Shown here: one piece after another, positions 17,725 to 27,248 of the stretch
Numbering within the stretch: the first letter of the stretch is position 1
Layout of the letters: each line of letters opens with the position of its first letter
Origin: Streptomyces sp. ML-6
GTDB lineage: Bacteria; Actinomycetota; Actinomycetes; Streptomycetales; Streptomycetaceae
Direction: 5' to 3'
DNA: 64,000 nucleotides
Assembly (NCBI RefSeq): GCF_030116705.1
Contig: NZ_JAOTIK010000001.1
Span: forward strand, 2,065,001 to 2,129,000
Translations under genes and position numbers: made by a program
Notes under the pieces: model-generated
Told to the model about the DNA's origin: nothing
The model's input: the letters and a program-made list of their open reading frames with translations, nothing else
Database searches by the model: none

Positions 17725-19830
17725 TCAGCTCCGTCTGCCTGCCCCCGCGTCGGCTGTCGCGTCCGCCGTCGCCGGTCCCGGTGCCGGGACCGATGCCGTC
17801 CGACCCGTCGCGCCCGGTGCACCCCGCTCCTCCAGTTCGTTCCGCGGTGCGTCCTGCCCCGCTTCCGCCGCTGCCCGCGGCCCCGACAGGACGTGGGTCA
17901 GCCCGAAGCCGAGCGAGACCACGACCGCGCCTCCCACCGCGTCCAGCACCCAGTGGTTGGCCGTGGCGACGATCGCGGAGACCGTGAACAGCGGGTGCAG
18001 CAGCCCCAACGCCTTCATCCACGCCTTCGGGGCCAGCACGACGACGATCACGCCGCACCAGAGCGACCAGCCGAAGTGCAGCGAGGGCATCGCCGCGTAC
18101 TGGTTGGTCATCGAGGTCAGCGTTCCGTAGTCCGGCTTCGCGAAGTCCTGGACACCGTTCACCGTGTCGATGAAGCCGAGACCCGGCATCAGGCGCGGCG
18201 GGGCGAGCGGGTAGAGCCAGAAGCCGAGCAGGGCGAGAACGGTGGCGAAACCGATCGCGCTGCGGGCCCAGCGATAGTCCGCGGGGCGCCGCACGTGGAG
18301 CACACCGAGGATCGTCAGCGGCACGATGAAGTGGAACGTCGTGTAGTAGTGGTCGAAGAAGTCCCTCAGCCAGCCGATCTTCACGACCGCGTGGTTGATC
18401 CCGTGTTCGATGTCGATGTGCAGCCACTGCTCGAGGGCGTGGATCCGGCGGCCGTGGCGTTCGGCGGTGCCGCGACCGGCCGTCGCCGCGAGCCTGACGT
18501 GCGAGTACGCGGAGTACACGACCCTGATCAGGAGCAGTTCCAGCAGCAGGTTGGGCCGGCTGGACACCCGCCGCCGGAACGGCAGCAGCGGAATCCGGCT
18601 CCACCGGGCGGGGGCGGGGGCCGCGTACCGGGTGGGGACCGGGTGCTGCCAGTGCTCCGAGGCGCGCGGCAGGAACGGCACCGCGCAGGCCGCGGCGATC
18701 GCGGCGAGCAGCAGTACGTTGTCGCGCAGGGGGAAGAGGGCCGCCATGTTCGGCAGCAGCGTCTTTCCCGGCAAGGTGATGACGAGGACCACGACCACGG
18801 GCCAGACCGGCCGGTCGGCGGCCCGCCCGCCGACCCGTCCGACCGCGGCGAGCAGCACCCACAGCAGCTGGTGCTGCCAGGCGGTCGGTGAGACGGCGAC
18901 GGCGACGCAGCCGGTCACGGCGACGGCGAGCAGCAGCTGCCCGTCCCGCGCGTACCGCACGGCGCGGCGCAGCCCGACCCGGCAGACGGCGCCCGCCAGC
19001 ACCACGAGCAGCGCGATTTCGAGCGGGCCCGTGAGCCCGAACCGGAGCAGCGCGCCGTGCATGGACTGGTTGGCCAGGTCGGCCGCGTCGTCGCCGAGCC
19101 CGGCCCCCGCGACGTGGTGCACCCAGTACGTCCACGAATCGCCCGGCAGCACGGCCCAGGTCAGCGCCGTGCAGACGACGAACGTGCCGCCGCCGGCCCT
19201 CGCCGCCCGGCGGCGCCCGGTGAACCACAGCAGGGCGGCGAAGAGCAGCACGGTCGGCTGGAGCGCCGCCGCCAGACCGATCAGCACACCCGGGGCGCGT
19301 TCCCCGCGGACCACGAAGAAACCCAGCAGCACCAGCAGGACCGGCAGGATGCTGGTCTGCCCCAGGTGCAGCGCGTTGCGGACCGGCAGGGAGAGCATCA
19401 GCAGACTGATCGCGACGGGGGCGGCCAGCAGGGCGGTGCGGCGGGAGACCGGCCCCGGCAGGGCACGGGCCACGACGACGCCCAGGACCGCGACGAGCAG
19501 CAGCGAACCGAAGGTCCAGACGACGCCCAGGCTCTGTTCCGCGGTTCTGGCCAGGGGCTTCAGAACCAGCCCGGCGAACGGGGTGCCGGTGAACCGGTCG
19601 CTGTCGTAGAGCGATCCCGGCAGGCGCAGGACGCCGTTCTCCCCGATCCAGATCTCCAGGCCGGTGAGCCGTTCGCCCGGCGGCCGTCTCAGCACCCCCG
19701 CCATCTGCCGTACAGCCAGTGCCGCCACGACCAGCCAGAGCAGGGCTCGAACCGCCCCGGTACCCGCCGCCGTTCCCGTACCCGTCGCCGTCGCCGCGCC
19801 TGTGCGCACACCCTGCTCCGCATTCGCCAC
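17725..19830 (-). CDS. Bifunctional GT87 glycosyltransferase/PAP2 phosphatase membrane protein
   Basis: With the GTG start at 19830 the protein has 701 residues. The N-terminal half has about ten helices and the GT87/DUF2029 mannosyltransferase pattern (SLYDSDRFTGTPFAGLVLKPL, QPTVLLFAALLWF). The C-terminal third is a PAP2 (PAP2_3) phosphatase: KPDYGTLTSMTNQYAAMPSL, SLHFGWSLWCG with the catalytic His, and ANHWVLDAVGG. Such fusions are known in actinobacteria and probably act on polyprenyl-phosphate-linked sugars or lipids at the membrane. GGGAGG precedes the GTG by 11 bases. An in-frame ATG at 19935 would add 35 residues coded by less GC-biased DNA, so it is less likely. The C-terminal tail is Ala/Thr low complexity. 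Confidence 0.85.
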   Translation of the reverse strand: MANAEQGVRTGAATATGTGTAAGTGAVRALLWLVVAALAVRQMAGVLRRPPGERLTGLEIWIGENGVLRLPGSLYDSDRFTGTPFAGLVLKPLARTAEQSLGVVWTFGSLLLVAVLGVVVARALPGPVSRRTALLAAPVAISLLMLSLPVRNALHLGQTSILPVLLVLLGFFVVRGERAPGVLIGLAAALQPTVLLFAALLWFTGRRRAARAGGGTFVVCTALTWAVLPGDSWTYWVHHVAGAGLGDDAADLANQSMHGALLRFGLTGPLEIALLVVLAGAVCRVGLRRAVRYARDGQLLLAVAVTGCVAVAVSPTAWQHQLLWVLLAAVGRVGGRAADRPVWPVVVVLVITLPGKTLLPNMAALFPLRDNVLLLAAIAAACAVPFLPRASEHWQHPVPTRYAAPAPARWSRIPLLPFRRRVSSRPNLLLELLLIRVVYSAYSHVRLAATAGRGTAERHGRRIHALEQWLHIDIEHGINHAVVKIGWLRDFFDHYYTTFHFIVPLTILGVLHVRRPADYRWARSAIGFATVLALLGFWLYPLAPPRLMPGLGFIDTVNGVQDFAKPDYGTLTSMTNQYAAMPSLHFGWSLWCGVIVVVLAPKAWMKALGLLHPLFTVSAIVATANHWVLDAVGGAVVVSLGFGLTHVLSGPRAAAEAGQDAPRNELEERGAPGATGRTASVPAPGPATADATADAGAGRRS

Positions 19831-20000
19831 GCTGCGCCGATCCTCCCGCCGGTCCTGTGCCCGCCGCTCGACCCGGGCGCGCTGTGAAACCTTCGCATTA
19901 CCGCATGAGATAGACCCAATCCGCCTTCTCTTCATCTGCCCGCCATGCCGCTTTTATTCGAAATAACTTCCACATGCTTGGACATGCGACCGATATCAAC

Positions 20001-20070
20001 ACCGGGCCCGGAACCGGAATCTGAACGGGAACCGGCACCCGCACCGGCACCGGTACCGGAACCGGAATCA
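20001..20070. repeat. GGAACC/GGCACC hexanucleotide repeat tract
   Basis: The tract is built of degenerate hexamers (GGAACC, GGCACC, GGTACC) between the divergent GT87-PAP2 and DUF2330 genes. The same hexamer family appears inside several coding regions in this window. Upstream, 19900-19980 is comparatively AT-rich and probably contains the divergent promoters. Confidence 0.8.
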
Positions 20071-20124
20071 CCTCTCGCACGTCCTCACCCGTGTTCGTCG
20101 GCGTACGGGGGAGGAAAGCGGCGC

Positions 20125-21273
20125 ATGCAGGTGCGGGGCTCGGAGGGGAAGCCGCGTCCGCGGGGCGGACGGCGCGCATGGGCGGTGCGGGCACTGTCGT
20201 TGCTGTTGTTGCTGGTGTCGCTGCAGCTCGGCTCGCTGATCGACCCGGCGTACGCGTGCGGCTGCGGGGCGATGGTCCCGAGGGACGAGAGCCGGGTCTC
20301 GGTCGACCGGGAGACGTCGGTGGTGGCCTGGGACGGCCGTACCGAGCAGATCGTCATGCGTCTCACGGTCCGGGGCGACTCCCCCGAGGCCGCCTGGATC
20401 ATGCCGGTGCCGCACCGTGCGAGCGTGGAGCTCGGCGACCCGGACCTCTTCTCCGAACTCTCCGCCCTCACCGCCCCGGTGTACGAGGATCGGCACTACT
20501 TCTGGCCGCGCTCCGACGACTGGCCGTTCGACTCCTCGACCGGTGACAGGGCCGGGGCGCCCGCCGCCGGGGCCCCGGCGGTCTCGGTGGTCGGCCGGGA
20601 GCGGCTCGGCCCGTTCGACGTGGCACGACTGGCGGCGACCGACCCCGAGGCGCTCCAGAACTGGCTGGAGGACAACGGGTTCGAGCTCCCCGACCGGCTG
20701 GCGACGGCGCTGGAGCCCTATGTCGAGCAGAAGTGGGAGTACGTCGCGGTGCGGCTCGCTCCCCGCGAGAAGGGAAAGCCGCTCACCGGCAGCCTCGAAC
20801 CGCTGCGACTGCGCTTCGCCAGCGATCGGCTGGTCTACCCGATGCGCTTGTCGAAGCTCGCCCCGACGCCGCAGGAACTGGACCTGTACGTCCTCGCCGC
20901 GCACCGGATGGAGCCGATCGGCCCGATCGGCGGCGACGCGCCGGAGGTCACGTACGCGGGCCGGATCGACCCCGCGTCGGAGCCCGGCGGCGCGGACGCG
21001 CTGGCCGCGATGACCGGCGGGAAGCCGGTGTTCCTCACCGCGATCGAGCAGTCGTTCCCGCGCCCGGAGCGGATCGACGGCGACCACGAGCTGCGCGCGG
21101 CCGACGCCGACACCCCGTACCGGACCGTGGTGTACACGGACCGGCTGCTGACCGTGGCCGGCATCCCCGCCTGGGTGCTGGCGCTGCTCGGGGTCGTACT
21201 GGCGGCGGTCGTCGTGGCGGTGCTGCTGGTGCGACGGTCCCGGGGGCGGCGGCCGGTGGCGCCACTGGGGTGA
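20125..21273 (+). CDS. DUF2330 family secreted, membrane-anchored protein
   Basis: A 382-residue protein starting at ATG 20125, eight bases after GGGGGAGGAAAG. A basic N-terminus precedes a signal helix (ALSLLLLLVSLQLGSL), then the conserved YACGCGAMVP start of DUF2330 with a CxC pair, EAAWIMPVPHRA, FWPRSDDWPF and PTPQELDLYVLAAHRME. A C-terminal helix (WVLALLGVVLAAVVVAVLLV) with a basic tail anchors it. Function of the family is not known. It stands divergent from the GT87-PAP2 gene. Confidence 0.85.
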   Translation: MQVRGSEGKPRPRGGRRAWAVRALSLLLLLVSLQLGSLIDPAYACGCGAMVPRDESRVSVDRETSVVAWDGRTEQIVMRLTVRGDSPEAAWIMPVPHRASVELGDPDLFSELSALTAPVYEDRHYFWPRSDDWPFDSSTGDRAGAPAAGAPAVSVVGRERLGPFDVARLAATDPEALQNWLEDNGFELPDRLATALEPYVEQKWEYVAVRLAPREKGKPLTGSLEPLRLRFASDRLVYPMRLSKLAPTPQELDLYVLAAHRMEPIGPIGGDAPEVTYAGRIDPASEPGGADALAAMTGGKPVFLTAIEQSFPRPERIDGDHELRAADADTPYRTVVYTDRLLTVAGIPAWVLALLGVVLAAVVVAVLLVRRSRGRRPVAPLG

Positions 21274-21332
21274 GGACGGGCCGGCCGGGCGAACCGGGAA
21301 TTCGTTCGCCCGCTTGATCGCGCGCGCCCAGA

Positions 21333-21890
21333 ATGACCGGCATGACTGGCACCACCGGTACGACCGGCACAACTGGCCCGACCAGCACGACCGACCCAGC
21401 CGGCCCGACCTGGACCTCGGCCCCCGAGGCGTTCGACTCGCCGGACTCCGCGCTGCTGCGGCGCGACTACTACGACGAGGTCGCCAGCCGCTACTGGGGG
21501 CGGCCCGCGACCGCCGAGGAGATCGACGAGGGGCTCACCGACGACGGTGCCGAACTGCTCGTACCGCCCACCGGCGAGTTCGTCGTCGGCCGGTTCGGGG
21601 GCAGGCCCGCCGCCTGCGCCGGTCTGCTGGTGGTGGACGCCGGCGTCGCGGAACTGACCCGGGTGTTCGTGCGCCCCGAGTACCGCGGCACGGGCGGCGG
21701 CGCGCTGCTCATGGCGGCGGTCGAGGACGCGGCGCGCGCCCTCGGCGTACGCACGCTCAGGCTCGACACCCGCAGCGACCTGGTCGAGGCCCGGGGGCTC
21801 TACGCCAAGCACGGCTACCGGGAGGTCCCGGCGTTCCACCGGCGGCAGTACGCGGAGCACTGGTTCTCGAAGGACCTGCCGGAGCTGTAG
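21333..21890 (+). CDS. GNAT-family N-acetyltransferase
   Basis: A 185-residue acetyl-CoA-dependent acyltransferase. Motif A reads VFVRPEYRGTGGGALLM with the R/Q-xx-G-x-G/A pyrophosphate loop; strand beta4 is VAELTRVFV and motif B is ARGLYAKHGYREVPAF. The first 30 residues are Thr/Gly/Pro repeats coded by the hexamer family seen elsewhere, and the family fold begins near Asp36. No good ribosome-binding site precedes 21333, so one of the nearby downstream starts could be used. The acceptor substrate is unknown. Confidence 0.85.
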   Translation: MTGMTGTTGTTGTTGPTSTTDPAGPTWTSAPEAFDSPDSALLRRDYYDEVASRYWGRPATAEEIDEGLTDDGAELLVPPTGEFVVGRFGGRPAACAGLLVVDAGVAELTRVFVRPEYRGTGGGALLMAAVEDAARALGVRTLRLDTRSDLVEARGLYAKHGYREVPAFHRRQYAEHWFSKDLPEL

Positions 21891-21898
21891 GAGCCCCG

Positions 21899-21920
21899 GC
21901 CGTACGGTCCGACGTACGGC
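21899..21920. terminator. Small hairpin between convergent genes
   Basis: GCCGTACG and CGTACGGC arms with a six-base loop start nine bases after the acetyltransferase stop; the MFS gene converges from the other side. Confidence 0.55.
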
Positions 21921-21970
21921 TTCGACGCGCGGTCCCCCGGGTGATCCAGTGCGCGGGCCGGCGGACGGTC

Positions 21971-24058
21971 CTATGTGCGGTCCGATGTACGGCCCGGTCC
22001 CGTTCGAGCCGCGTGGTCCCGTTGCGGTTCGGGGCCGTGCGGCCGTTCCCTGCTCGACCCGCTCATCTCGGAGGTCAGTTCCGCCACGAGATCGACCAGG
22101 TCGGACGGGCAGTCCGGCCCCCACCAGTCGCCCAGCAGCTCGGCCATCGACGCCTCCCGGGCCTCCGCGAGCCTCACCACCACCTCCTCGCCGGCCTCGG
22201 TGAGCACCAGTTGCACGCCCTCGCGCCGGACCAGTCCGCGTTCCTCCAGCTGGCGCACGGCCTCGTTGATCGCCCGTAGCGGCACGGGGGTGGTGTCGGC
22301 GAGCACGGCGGGTTCGACCGTGCCGTGCCGTTTGACGCGCAGCAGCATCCAGCTCGCCGCGGGCAGCAGGTCGTAACCCGCCCGCTCGGTGATCTTCACG
22401 TAGATCTCGCGGCGGCCCTCGCGGGTGGCGAGCACCGACAGGGCGCGGGCGCATTCGTCGTAGGAGGACCGCTCGACCGGGTTCGACGCCAGGGTCTCGG
22501 TGGAGTCGGGGGCGGTCACCGAGCCGCGCAGCTTGTCCTCCTTGAGGAACCAGGCGAAGACGAAGGCGATCAGCACGACGGGGGCCGCGTACAGGAACAC
22601 GTCCGTGATCGAGGTCGAGTACGCGTGGAGCACCTCCGGCCGCAGGGCGGGCGGCAGCTGTCCGATGGCGCGCGGGTCGGCGGCCAGCCCTTCCGCGTCG
22701 GCCCCGGGTGGCAGCGGCCGGCCGGCGAGCGCGGCGGTCAGTTCGTCGGTGAGCCGGTTGGTGAAGACCGTGCCGAAGACGGCGACGCCGAACGAGGCGC
22801 CGATGGAACGGAAGAAGGTGGCCCCGGAGGTGGCGACGCCGAGGTCCTGGTACGTGACGGCGTTCTGCGCGACCAGCACCAGGACCTGCATCACCAGGCC
22901 GAGCCCGGCACCGAAGACGAAGAAGTAGGCGCTCATCTGCCAGGTGCCGCTGGTCTCGGTGAGCCGGTGCAGGAGCAGGAGCCCGATCACGGTGATGCCG
23001 GTGCCCGCGATCGGGAAGACCTTCCAGCGGCCGGTGCGGCTGACGACCTGCCCGGAGGCGGTGGAGGTGAGGAGCAGACCGAACACCATCGGGAGCATGT
23101 GCACGCCGGACATCGTCGGCGTGATCCCGTGCACCACCTGGAGGAAGGTCGGCAGGTAGGTCATCGCGCCGAACATCGCGAACCCGACGACGAAGCTGAT
23201 GACGGCGACGAGCGAGAAGGTCCTGATCCGGAAGAGCTTCGGCGGGAGGACCGGTTCGGCCGCGCGGCGCTCCACGCCCACGAAGGCGACCAGCAGCAGC
23301 ACGCTCAGGACGGTGAGGCCGATGATCTGCGCAGAGCCCCAGGCCCAGGTGGTGCCGCCGAGCGAGGCGACGAGGACGAGGCAGGTGGCGACGGAGGCGA
23401 TGAGGAAGGTGCCGAGGTAGTCGATGGTGTGCTTCGTGCGGTGGACCGGGATGTGCAGCGCGGCGGCGATCACCAGGAGCGCCACGACACCGATCGGCAG
23501 GTTGATGTAGAAGACCCACCGCCAGCTGAGGTGCTCGGTGAAGAACCCGCCGAGGAGCGGTCCCAGGACGCTCGTGGTGCCGAAGACCGCACCGAACAGC
23601 CCCTGGTACTTGCCCCGCTCGCGGGGGGCGACGAGGTCGCCGACGATCGCCATCGAGAGCACCATGAGTCCGCCGCCGCCGAGGCCCTGAAGGGCCCGGA
23701 AGCCGATGAGCTGCGGCATGTTCTGGGCGACGCCGCAGAGCGCCGAGCCGATGAGGAAGATGACGATCGCGGTCTGGAAGAGCTTCTTGCGCCCGTACTG
23801 GTCGCCGAGCTTGCCCCAGAGCGGGGTCGCGGCGGTCGAGGCCAGCAGGTAGGCGGTGACCACCCAGGAGAGGTGCTCCAGTCCGCCGAGATCGCTGACG
23901 ATGGTCGGCAGCGCGGTCGAGACGATGGTCTGGTCGAGTGCGGCCAGCAGCATGCCGAGGAGCAGCGCGCCGATGGCCACGAGGACCGACCGCGTGGAGC
24001 GGCCCTCACCGGGTATCGGGGCGGGGGCCGGGGTCGGGGGGCTCGATTGCTGGGCCAT
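21971..24058 (-). CDS. DHA2/EmrB-type MFS drug transporter fused to a C-terminal winged-helix domain
   Basis: A 695-residue protein. The first 540 residues are a 14-helix EmrB/QacA exporter: LLAALDQTIVSTALPTIV motif, LWGKLGDQYGRKKLF (motif A), FRALQGLGGGGLM and the antiporter motif C segment GPLLGGFFTEHLSWRW. After the last helix (FLYAAPVVLIAFVFAWFLKE) a soluble domain of about 130 residues looks like a MarR winged helix: DECARALSVLATREG, RAINEAVRQLEERGLVRR and GVQLVLTEAGEEVV. GAGGAG precedes ATG 24058 by 8 bases. The fused module might regulate the pump or its own gene; no such activity can be shown from sequence. Confidence 0.9.
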   Translation of the reverse strand: MAQQSSPPTPAPAPIPGEGRSTRSVLVAIGALLLGMLLAALDQTIVSTALPTIVSDLGGLEHLSWVVTAYLLASTAATPLWGKLGDQYGRKKLFQTAIVIFLIGSALCGVAQNMPQLIGFRALQGLGGGGLMVLSMAIVGDLVAPRERGKYQGLFGAVFGTTSVLGPLLGGFFTEHLSWRWVFYINLPIGVVALLVIAAALHIPVHRTKHTIDYLGTFLIASVATCLVLVASLGGTTWAWGSAQIIGLTVLSVLLLVAFVGVERRAAEPVLPPKLFRIRTFSLVAVISFVVGFAMFGAMTYLPTFLQVVHGITPTMSGVHMLPMVFGLLLTSTASGQVVSRTGRWKVFPIAGTGITVIGLLLLHRLTETSGTWQMSAYFFVFGAGLGLVMQVLVLVAQNAVTYQDLGVATSGATFFRSIGASFGVAVFGTVFTNRLTDELTAALAGRPLPPGADAEGLAADPRAIGQLPPALRPEVLHAYSTSITDVFLYAAPVVLIAFVFAWFLKEDKLRGSVTAPDSTETLASNPVERSSYDECARALSVLATREGRREIYVKITERAGYDLLPAASWMLLRVKRHGTVEPAVLADTTPVPLRAINEAVRQLEERGLVRREGVQLVLTEAGEEVVVRLAEAREASMAELLGDWWGPDCPSDLVDLVAELTSEMSGSSRERPHGPEPQRDHAARTGPGRTSDRT

Positions 24059-24255
24059 GGAACGTCTCCTCGGGTCCGCTACATCCCCATCCTGGACGTT
24101 CCGCCCCGTTATGGCCTGCCGAAGCGGTGACGACCGCTCTCCGGACGGTGTCGTGTTTCGCCCTGGTGCCAGGTGTCGCATTTCGGTACGGCATTGGGCA
24201 TCCCGGCTGCGGATTGCATAATCGCAGGGCATTCGACGGGGAGGGGCCCACCACG

Positions 24256-25497
24256 ATGACCGGACACATATGCCCGGAGTGCGGTACGGACGACGGACCG
24301 GGCGGAAGCCCCGAGGCCGGCCGGGGGGCCGCCCCGGGCACCGGCTGCATCTGCGGACGGCGGACGCCCGAGCGGTACGGGCCGACGCCCGGAGCAACCT
24401 CTGGAGCAACCCCCGGGACGACGTCCGAGCGGTACGAGGCGCAGTACCGGGCCGCCGAGCGGCAGCGGGCCGAGCGGTCGGCGGCCGAGGAGGCGGAGAG
24501 GGCGGCGGCGGAGGACTTCGACCCGCTGCGCATACGGCCGTACGTGACACTGGGGAACGACCCGTCGCCGGCCGCCCCCGAGGAGCCCCGGGGCCCGCGC
24601 GAGCCGCATGGACCCGGACCCTGCGAGGAAGCGGACGCGACGATGCCGCTCCGGCTGGGCCCGGTGGCGGGGCCGGTGACAGGTCCAGGGGCGGGTGCGA
24701 CGACGGGTCCGGTGACAGGTCCGGGGGCGGGTCCGGCGACGGGCCCCATGGCAGGTCCGTCATCGGCCGCCGCCGGTTCGTCCGGGATGTCCGACACCAC
24801 GGCCCTCGACTCGCCCTTCGTACCCCCTTCCGCGCTTTCCGCGTCCGCCCCCACCGCCCCGGTCACCACCGGCGCGCACTCCGAGGAGGCCGGCCGGCGG
24901 CGCAGCCCCTTCGCGGTGGCCGCGATGGGCGCGGTCGCGATCGCCGTGGTGGGCACGGCGACCTTCGCGAGCGGGCTCCTCGGCGGCGGCAGCGGGGACA
25001 CCGACCGCGAACAGGCCCTGCCGAGCACGGTGGCGAGCCTTCCCGAGGCGACCCTCCCGCCGGAGGAGTCGGCACCGGCCCCCGCGCCGGCCCCGCCCTC
25101 CTCCGCACCGGCCCCCGCGACGCCGTCCGCCCCGGCCCCGTCGAGCGCCTCGCCGTCCCCTTCCGCGTCCACCACCGCCTCCCGGCCGCCCACCGCCCCG
25201 TCCACCACGCCCTCGAAGTCCGCGAACCCCACGGCCACGGACACCCCGCCCCCCTCACTGACCGGAGCCACGCTGCGCCGCGGCGACCAGGGGCCCGCGG
25301 TGACCGAGCTGCAACACCGCCTGGCCGAGCTCCGGCTCTACGCCGATGCGGCCGACGGCACCTACACGGACCGGGTCGAGTACGCCGTGAACATCTACCA
25401 GCGGCACAAGCCGGTCAAGGGCGACCCTCCGGGGGTGTACGGCCCCCACACGCGCCGCGCCCTGGAGGCGGACACGACGGGCCGGGGGAACTCCTGA
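24256..25497 (+). CDS. Peptidoglycan-binding-domain membrane protein with N-terminal zinc ribbon
   Basis: A 413-residue protein. Residues 1-36 have two Cys pairs (CPECG and CICGRRTP), a probable cytoplasmic zinc ribbon. A long low-complexity segment coded by GTGACAGGTCC-type repeats follows, then one membrane helix (FAVAAMGAVAIAVVGTATFASGLL) and a Pro/Ser/Ala-rich cell-wall-spanning stretch. The last 75 residues form a PG_binding_1 domain (LRRGDQGPAVTELQHRLAEL, DGTYTDRVEYAVNIYQ, GVYGPHTRRALE). It would tie the membrane to the wall. Start ATG 24256 follows GGGGAGGGG. The gene is divergent from the MFS fusion. Confidence 0.83.
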   Translation: MTGHICPECGTDDGPGGSPEAGRGAAPGTGCICGRRTPERYGPTPGATSGATPGTTSERYEAQYRAAERQRAERSAAEEAERAAAEDFDPLRIRPYVTLGNDPSPAAPEEPRGPREPHGPGPCEEADATMPLRLGPVAGPVTGPGAGATTGPVTGPGAGPATGPMAGPSSAAAGSSGMSDTTALDSPFVPPSALSASAPTAPVTTGAHSEEAGRRRSPFAVAAMGAVAIAVVGTATFASGLLGGGSGDTDREQALPSTVASLPEATLPPEESAPAPAPAPPSSAPAPATPSAPAPSSASPSPSASTTASRPPTAPSTTPSKSANPTATDTPPPSLTGATLRRGDQGPAVTELQHRLAELRLYADAADGTYTDRVEYAVNIYQRHKPVKGDPPGVYGPHTRRALEADTTGRGNS

Positions 25498-25731
25498 CGC
25501 CTCGACCCTGACTCCGGCCCTGGTCCCGGCCCCGGCCCCGGTCCCGGCATCCCGGTCCGGGAGGGATTGGCTTTCCCCGACAGGTTTTTGTATCGTGATG
25601 GAACAAAGTAGCCTCCGCCCGCCACCCCTGACCGGCGGGCGAGGCTGCTTGCCCCTTCTTCCCTCCCAGCTTCTCCGCGTTTCCGCACCTCGTTTCCGCG
25701 TTCGCGCATCCCCGCACCCTGGAGCCCGCCC

Positions 25732-26394
25732 ATGCCGGCCACCGTCCTCACCGCCCGCGCCCTCCTCCTCGACATGGACGGCACCCTGGTGAACTCCGAC
25801 GCCGTGGTGGAGCGCTGCTGGCGGCGCTGGGCGCTGCGCGAGGGGCTGGACCCGGAGGCGGTACTGAAGGTGGTCCACGGGCGGCAGGGCTACGCCACGA
25901 TGGCGGTGCTCCTCCCGGACCGCCCGATGGAGCAGAACCACGCGGACAACCGCGCCATGCTCGCCGAGGAGACCGCCGACACCGACGGCGTCGTCCCGGT
26001 CGGCGGTGCGCCCGCCTTCATGGACGCGATCGCCGCGCTCCCGCACGCCCTGGTCACCTCGGCCGACGCGGCCCTGGCCCGGACCCGGATGAACGCGGCC
26101 GGCCTGCGCATCCCGGCCGTCCGCGTCACCGCCGAGAACGTGGGCGCCAGCAAGCCGGACCCCGAGGGCTTCCTCAAGGGAGCGGCCGAACTGGGCTTCG
26201 CCCCGGCGGACTGCGTCGTCCTCGAGGACTCGGAGGCGGGCATCGCGGCCGGCCGTGCGGCGGGCATGCGCGTCCTCGGCGTCGGCCCGCGCGCCGCGAC
26301 CCTCTCCCCCGACGTCCATGTCGAGGACCTGACGCAGATACGGGTGGAGGCGGCGGCCGACGGATCGATCCGCCTGCACATCGACGCGCGATAA
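25732..26394 (+). CDS. HAD-superfamily sugar phosphatase (beta-phosphoglucomutase-like subfamily)
   Basis: A 220-residue haloacid-dehalogenase phosphatase with all four motifs: DMDGTLVNSD (nucleophile Asp15 and Asp17), TSAD (motif II), SKPDPEGF (motif III Lys) and LEDSEAGIAAGRAAGM (motif IV). The helical cap between motifs I and II places it with sugar-phosphate phosphatases such as DOG1/YfbT. It follows a 234-base gap that holds a C/G-rich simple repeat (25513-25560) and a CGCCCGCC/GGCGGGCG hairpin (about 25617-25641). Confidence 0.9.
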   Translation: MPATVLTARALLLDMDGTLVNSDAVVERCWRRWALREGLDPEAVLKVVHGRQGYATMAVLLPDRPMEQNHADNRAMLAEETADTDGVVPVGGAPAFMDAIAALPHALVTSADAALARTRMNAAGLRIPAVRVTAENVGASKPDPEGFLKGAAELGFAPADCVVLEDSEAGIAAGRAAGMRVLGVGPRAATLSPDVHVEDLTQIRVEAAADGSIRLHIDAR

Positions 26395-26510
26395 CCCGCC
26401 CCGGACCGCGCCCGCGCACCACCACCGCGGGCCGGGCCCGTCGGCCGCGCCGACTTCCGCCCCGGTGCCCGACCCTCCACCGCGCCCCGCTCCACCCCGC
26501 CCCGGCGGGC

Positions 26511-27248
26511 TCACTCCTCCCGGTGCAGCCGCCCCCGCGCCACCAGTTCGAGCACCGTCGCGACGGCCGCCGCCTGCACGGCCATCAACGCCACCAGTAC
26601 GAACAGCTGCACCGCCCCCGCCTGCACCGGTGAGGCGCCGCCGAGCAGCATGCCCACGAAGGCTCCTGGCAGGGTGACGAGCCCCACCGTCCGGGTCTGA
26701 TCGAGCCCCGGCAGCAGCGCGTCCGACGCCGCGGGCCGGGCGATCTCCAGCCGCGCGTCCCGGTCGAGCAGCCCGAGCGCCATGCCCGCCTCCACCTCGC
26801 CGCGCCGGCCCGTCAGCTCGTCCAGCGCCCGCCTCCCACCGAGCACGGTCGCGGTCAGCGCGCCGCCGATCAGGATGCCGGTCACCGGGATCAGGGCGAT
26901 GCCCCGGACCGGGAGCAGTCCGGTGAGCAGCAGCAGGGCGACCACGGGCACGACCCCCACCGCGATCGGCAGGGCCGCCCACCACCAGGTGCGGTTGCGG
27001 GTGATCCGGCGCCCCGCGGTCCGTACCGCCACGGCGTACATCAGTGCCACGAACGCGAGCAGCGGCGGCAGCGCGTGGACCACCCAGCCGATCAGCAGGG
27101 AGACCGCGGCGAGTTGGACCGCCGCCCGCAGCCCGGCCAGCAGGATCTCGCGCGACCGGCCGAGCGAGGCCAGGGCCGCGACCCCGGCAGCCGCCGCGAG
27201 CAGCAGGGCGAGAACCACCCCGAGCGTGACATCGACCGGTAGCAGCAC
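26511..27248 (-). CDS. FetB/YbbM-type (UPF0014) ABC transporter permease
   Basis: A 245-residue membrane protein with about seven helices. Conserved UPF0014 blocks include REILLAGLRAAVQLAAVSLLIGW, ALIPVTGILIGGALTATVLGGRRALDEL-like sequence (given in part) and GLVTLPGAFVGMLLGGASP. In E. coli the homologue works with an ATPase (FetA) in iron export and peroxide tolerance. No partner ATPase gene is adjacent here. It converges on the HAD gene, with 116 bases between. Confidence 0.87.
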   Translation of the reverse strand: MLLPVDVTLGVVLALLLAAAAGVAALASLGRSREILLAGLRAAVQLAAVSLLIGWVVHALPPLLAFVALMYAVAVRTAGRRITRNRTWWWAALPIAVGVVPVVALLLLTGLLPVRGIALIPVTGILIGGALTATVLGGRRALDELTGRRGEVEAGMALGLLDRDARLEIARPAASDALLPGLDQTRTVGLVTLPGAFVGMLLGGASPVQAGAVQLFVLVALMAVQAAAVATVLELVARGRLHREE

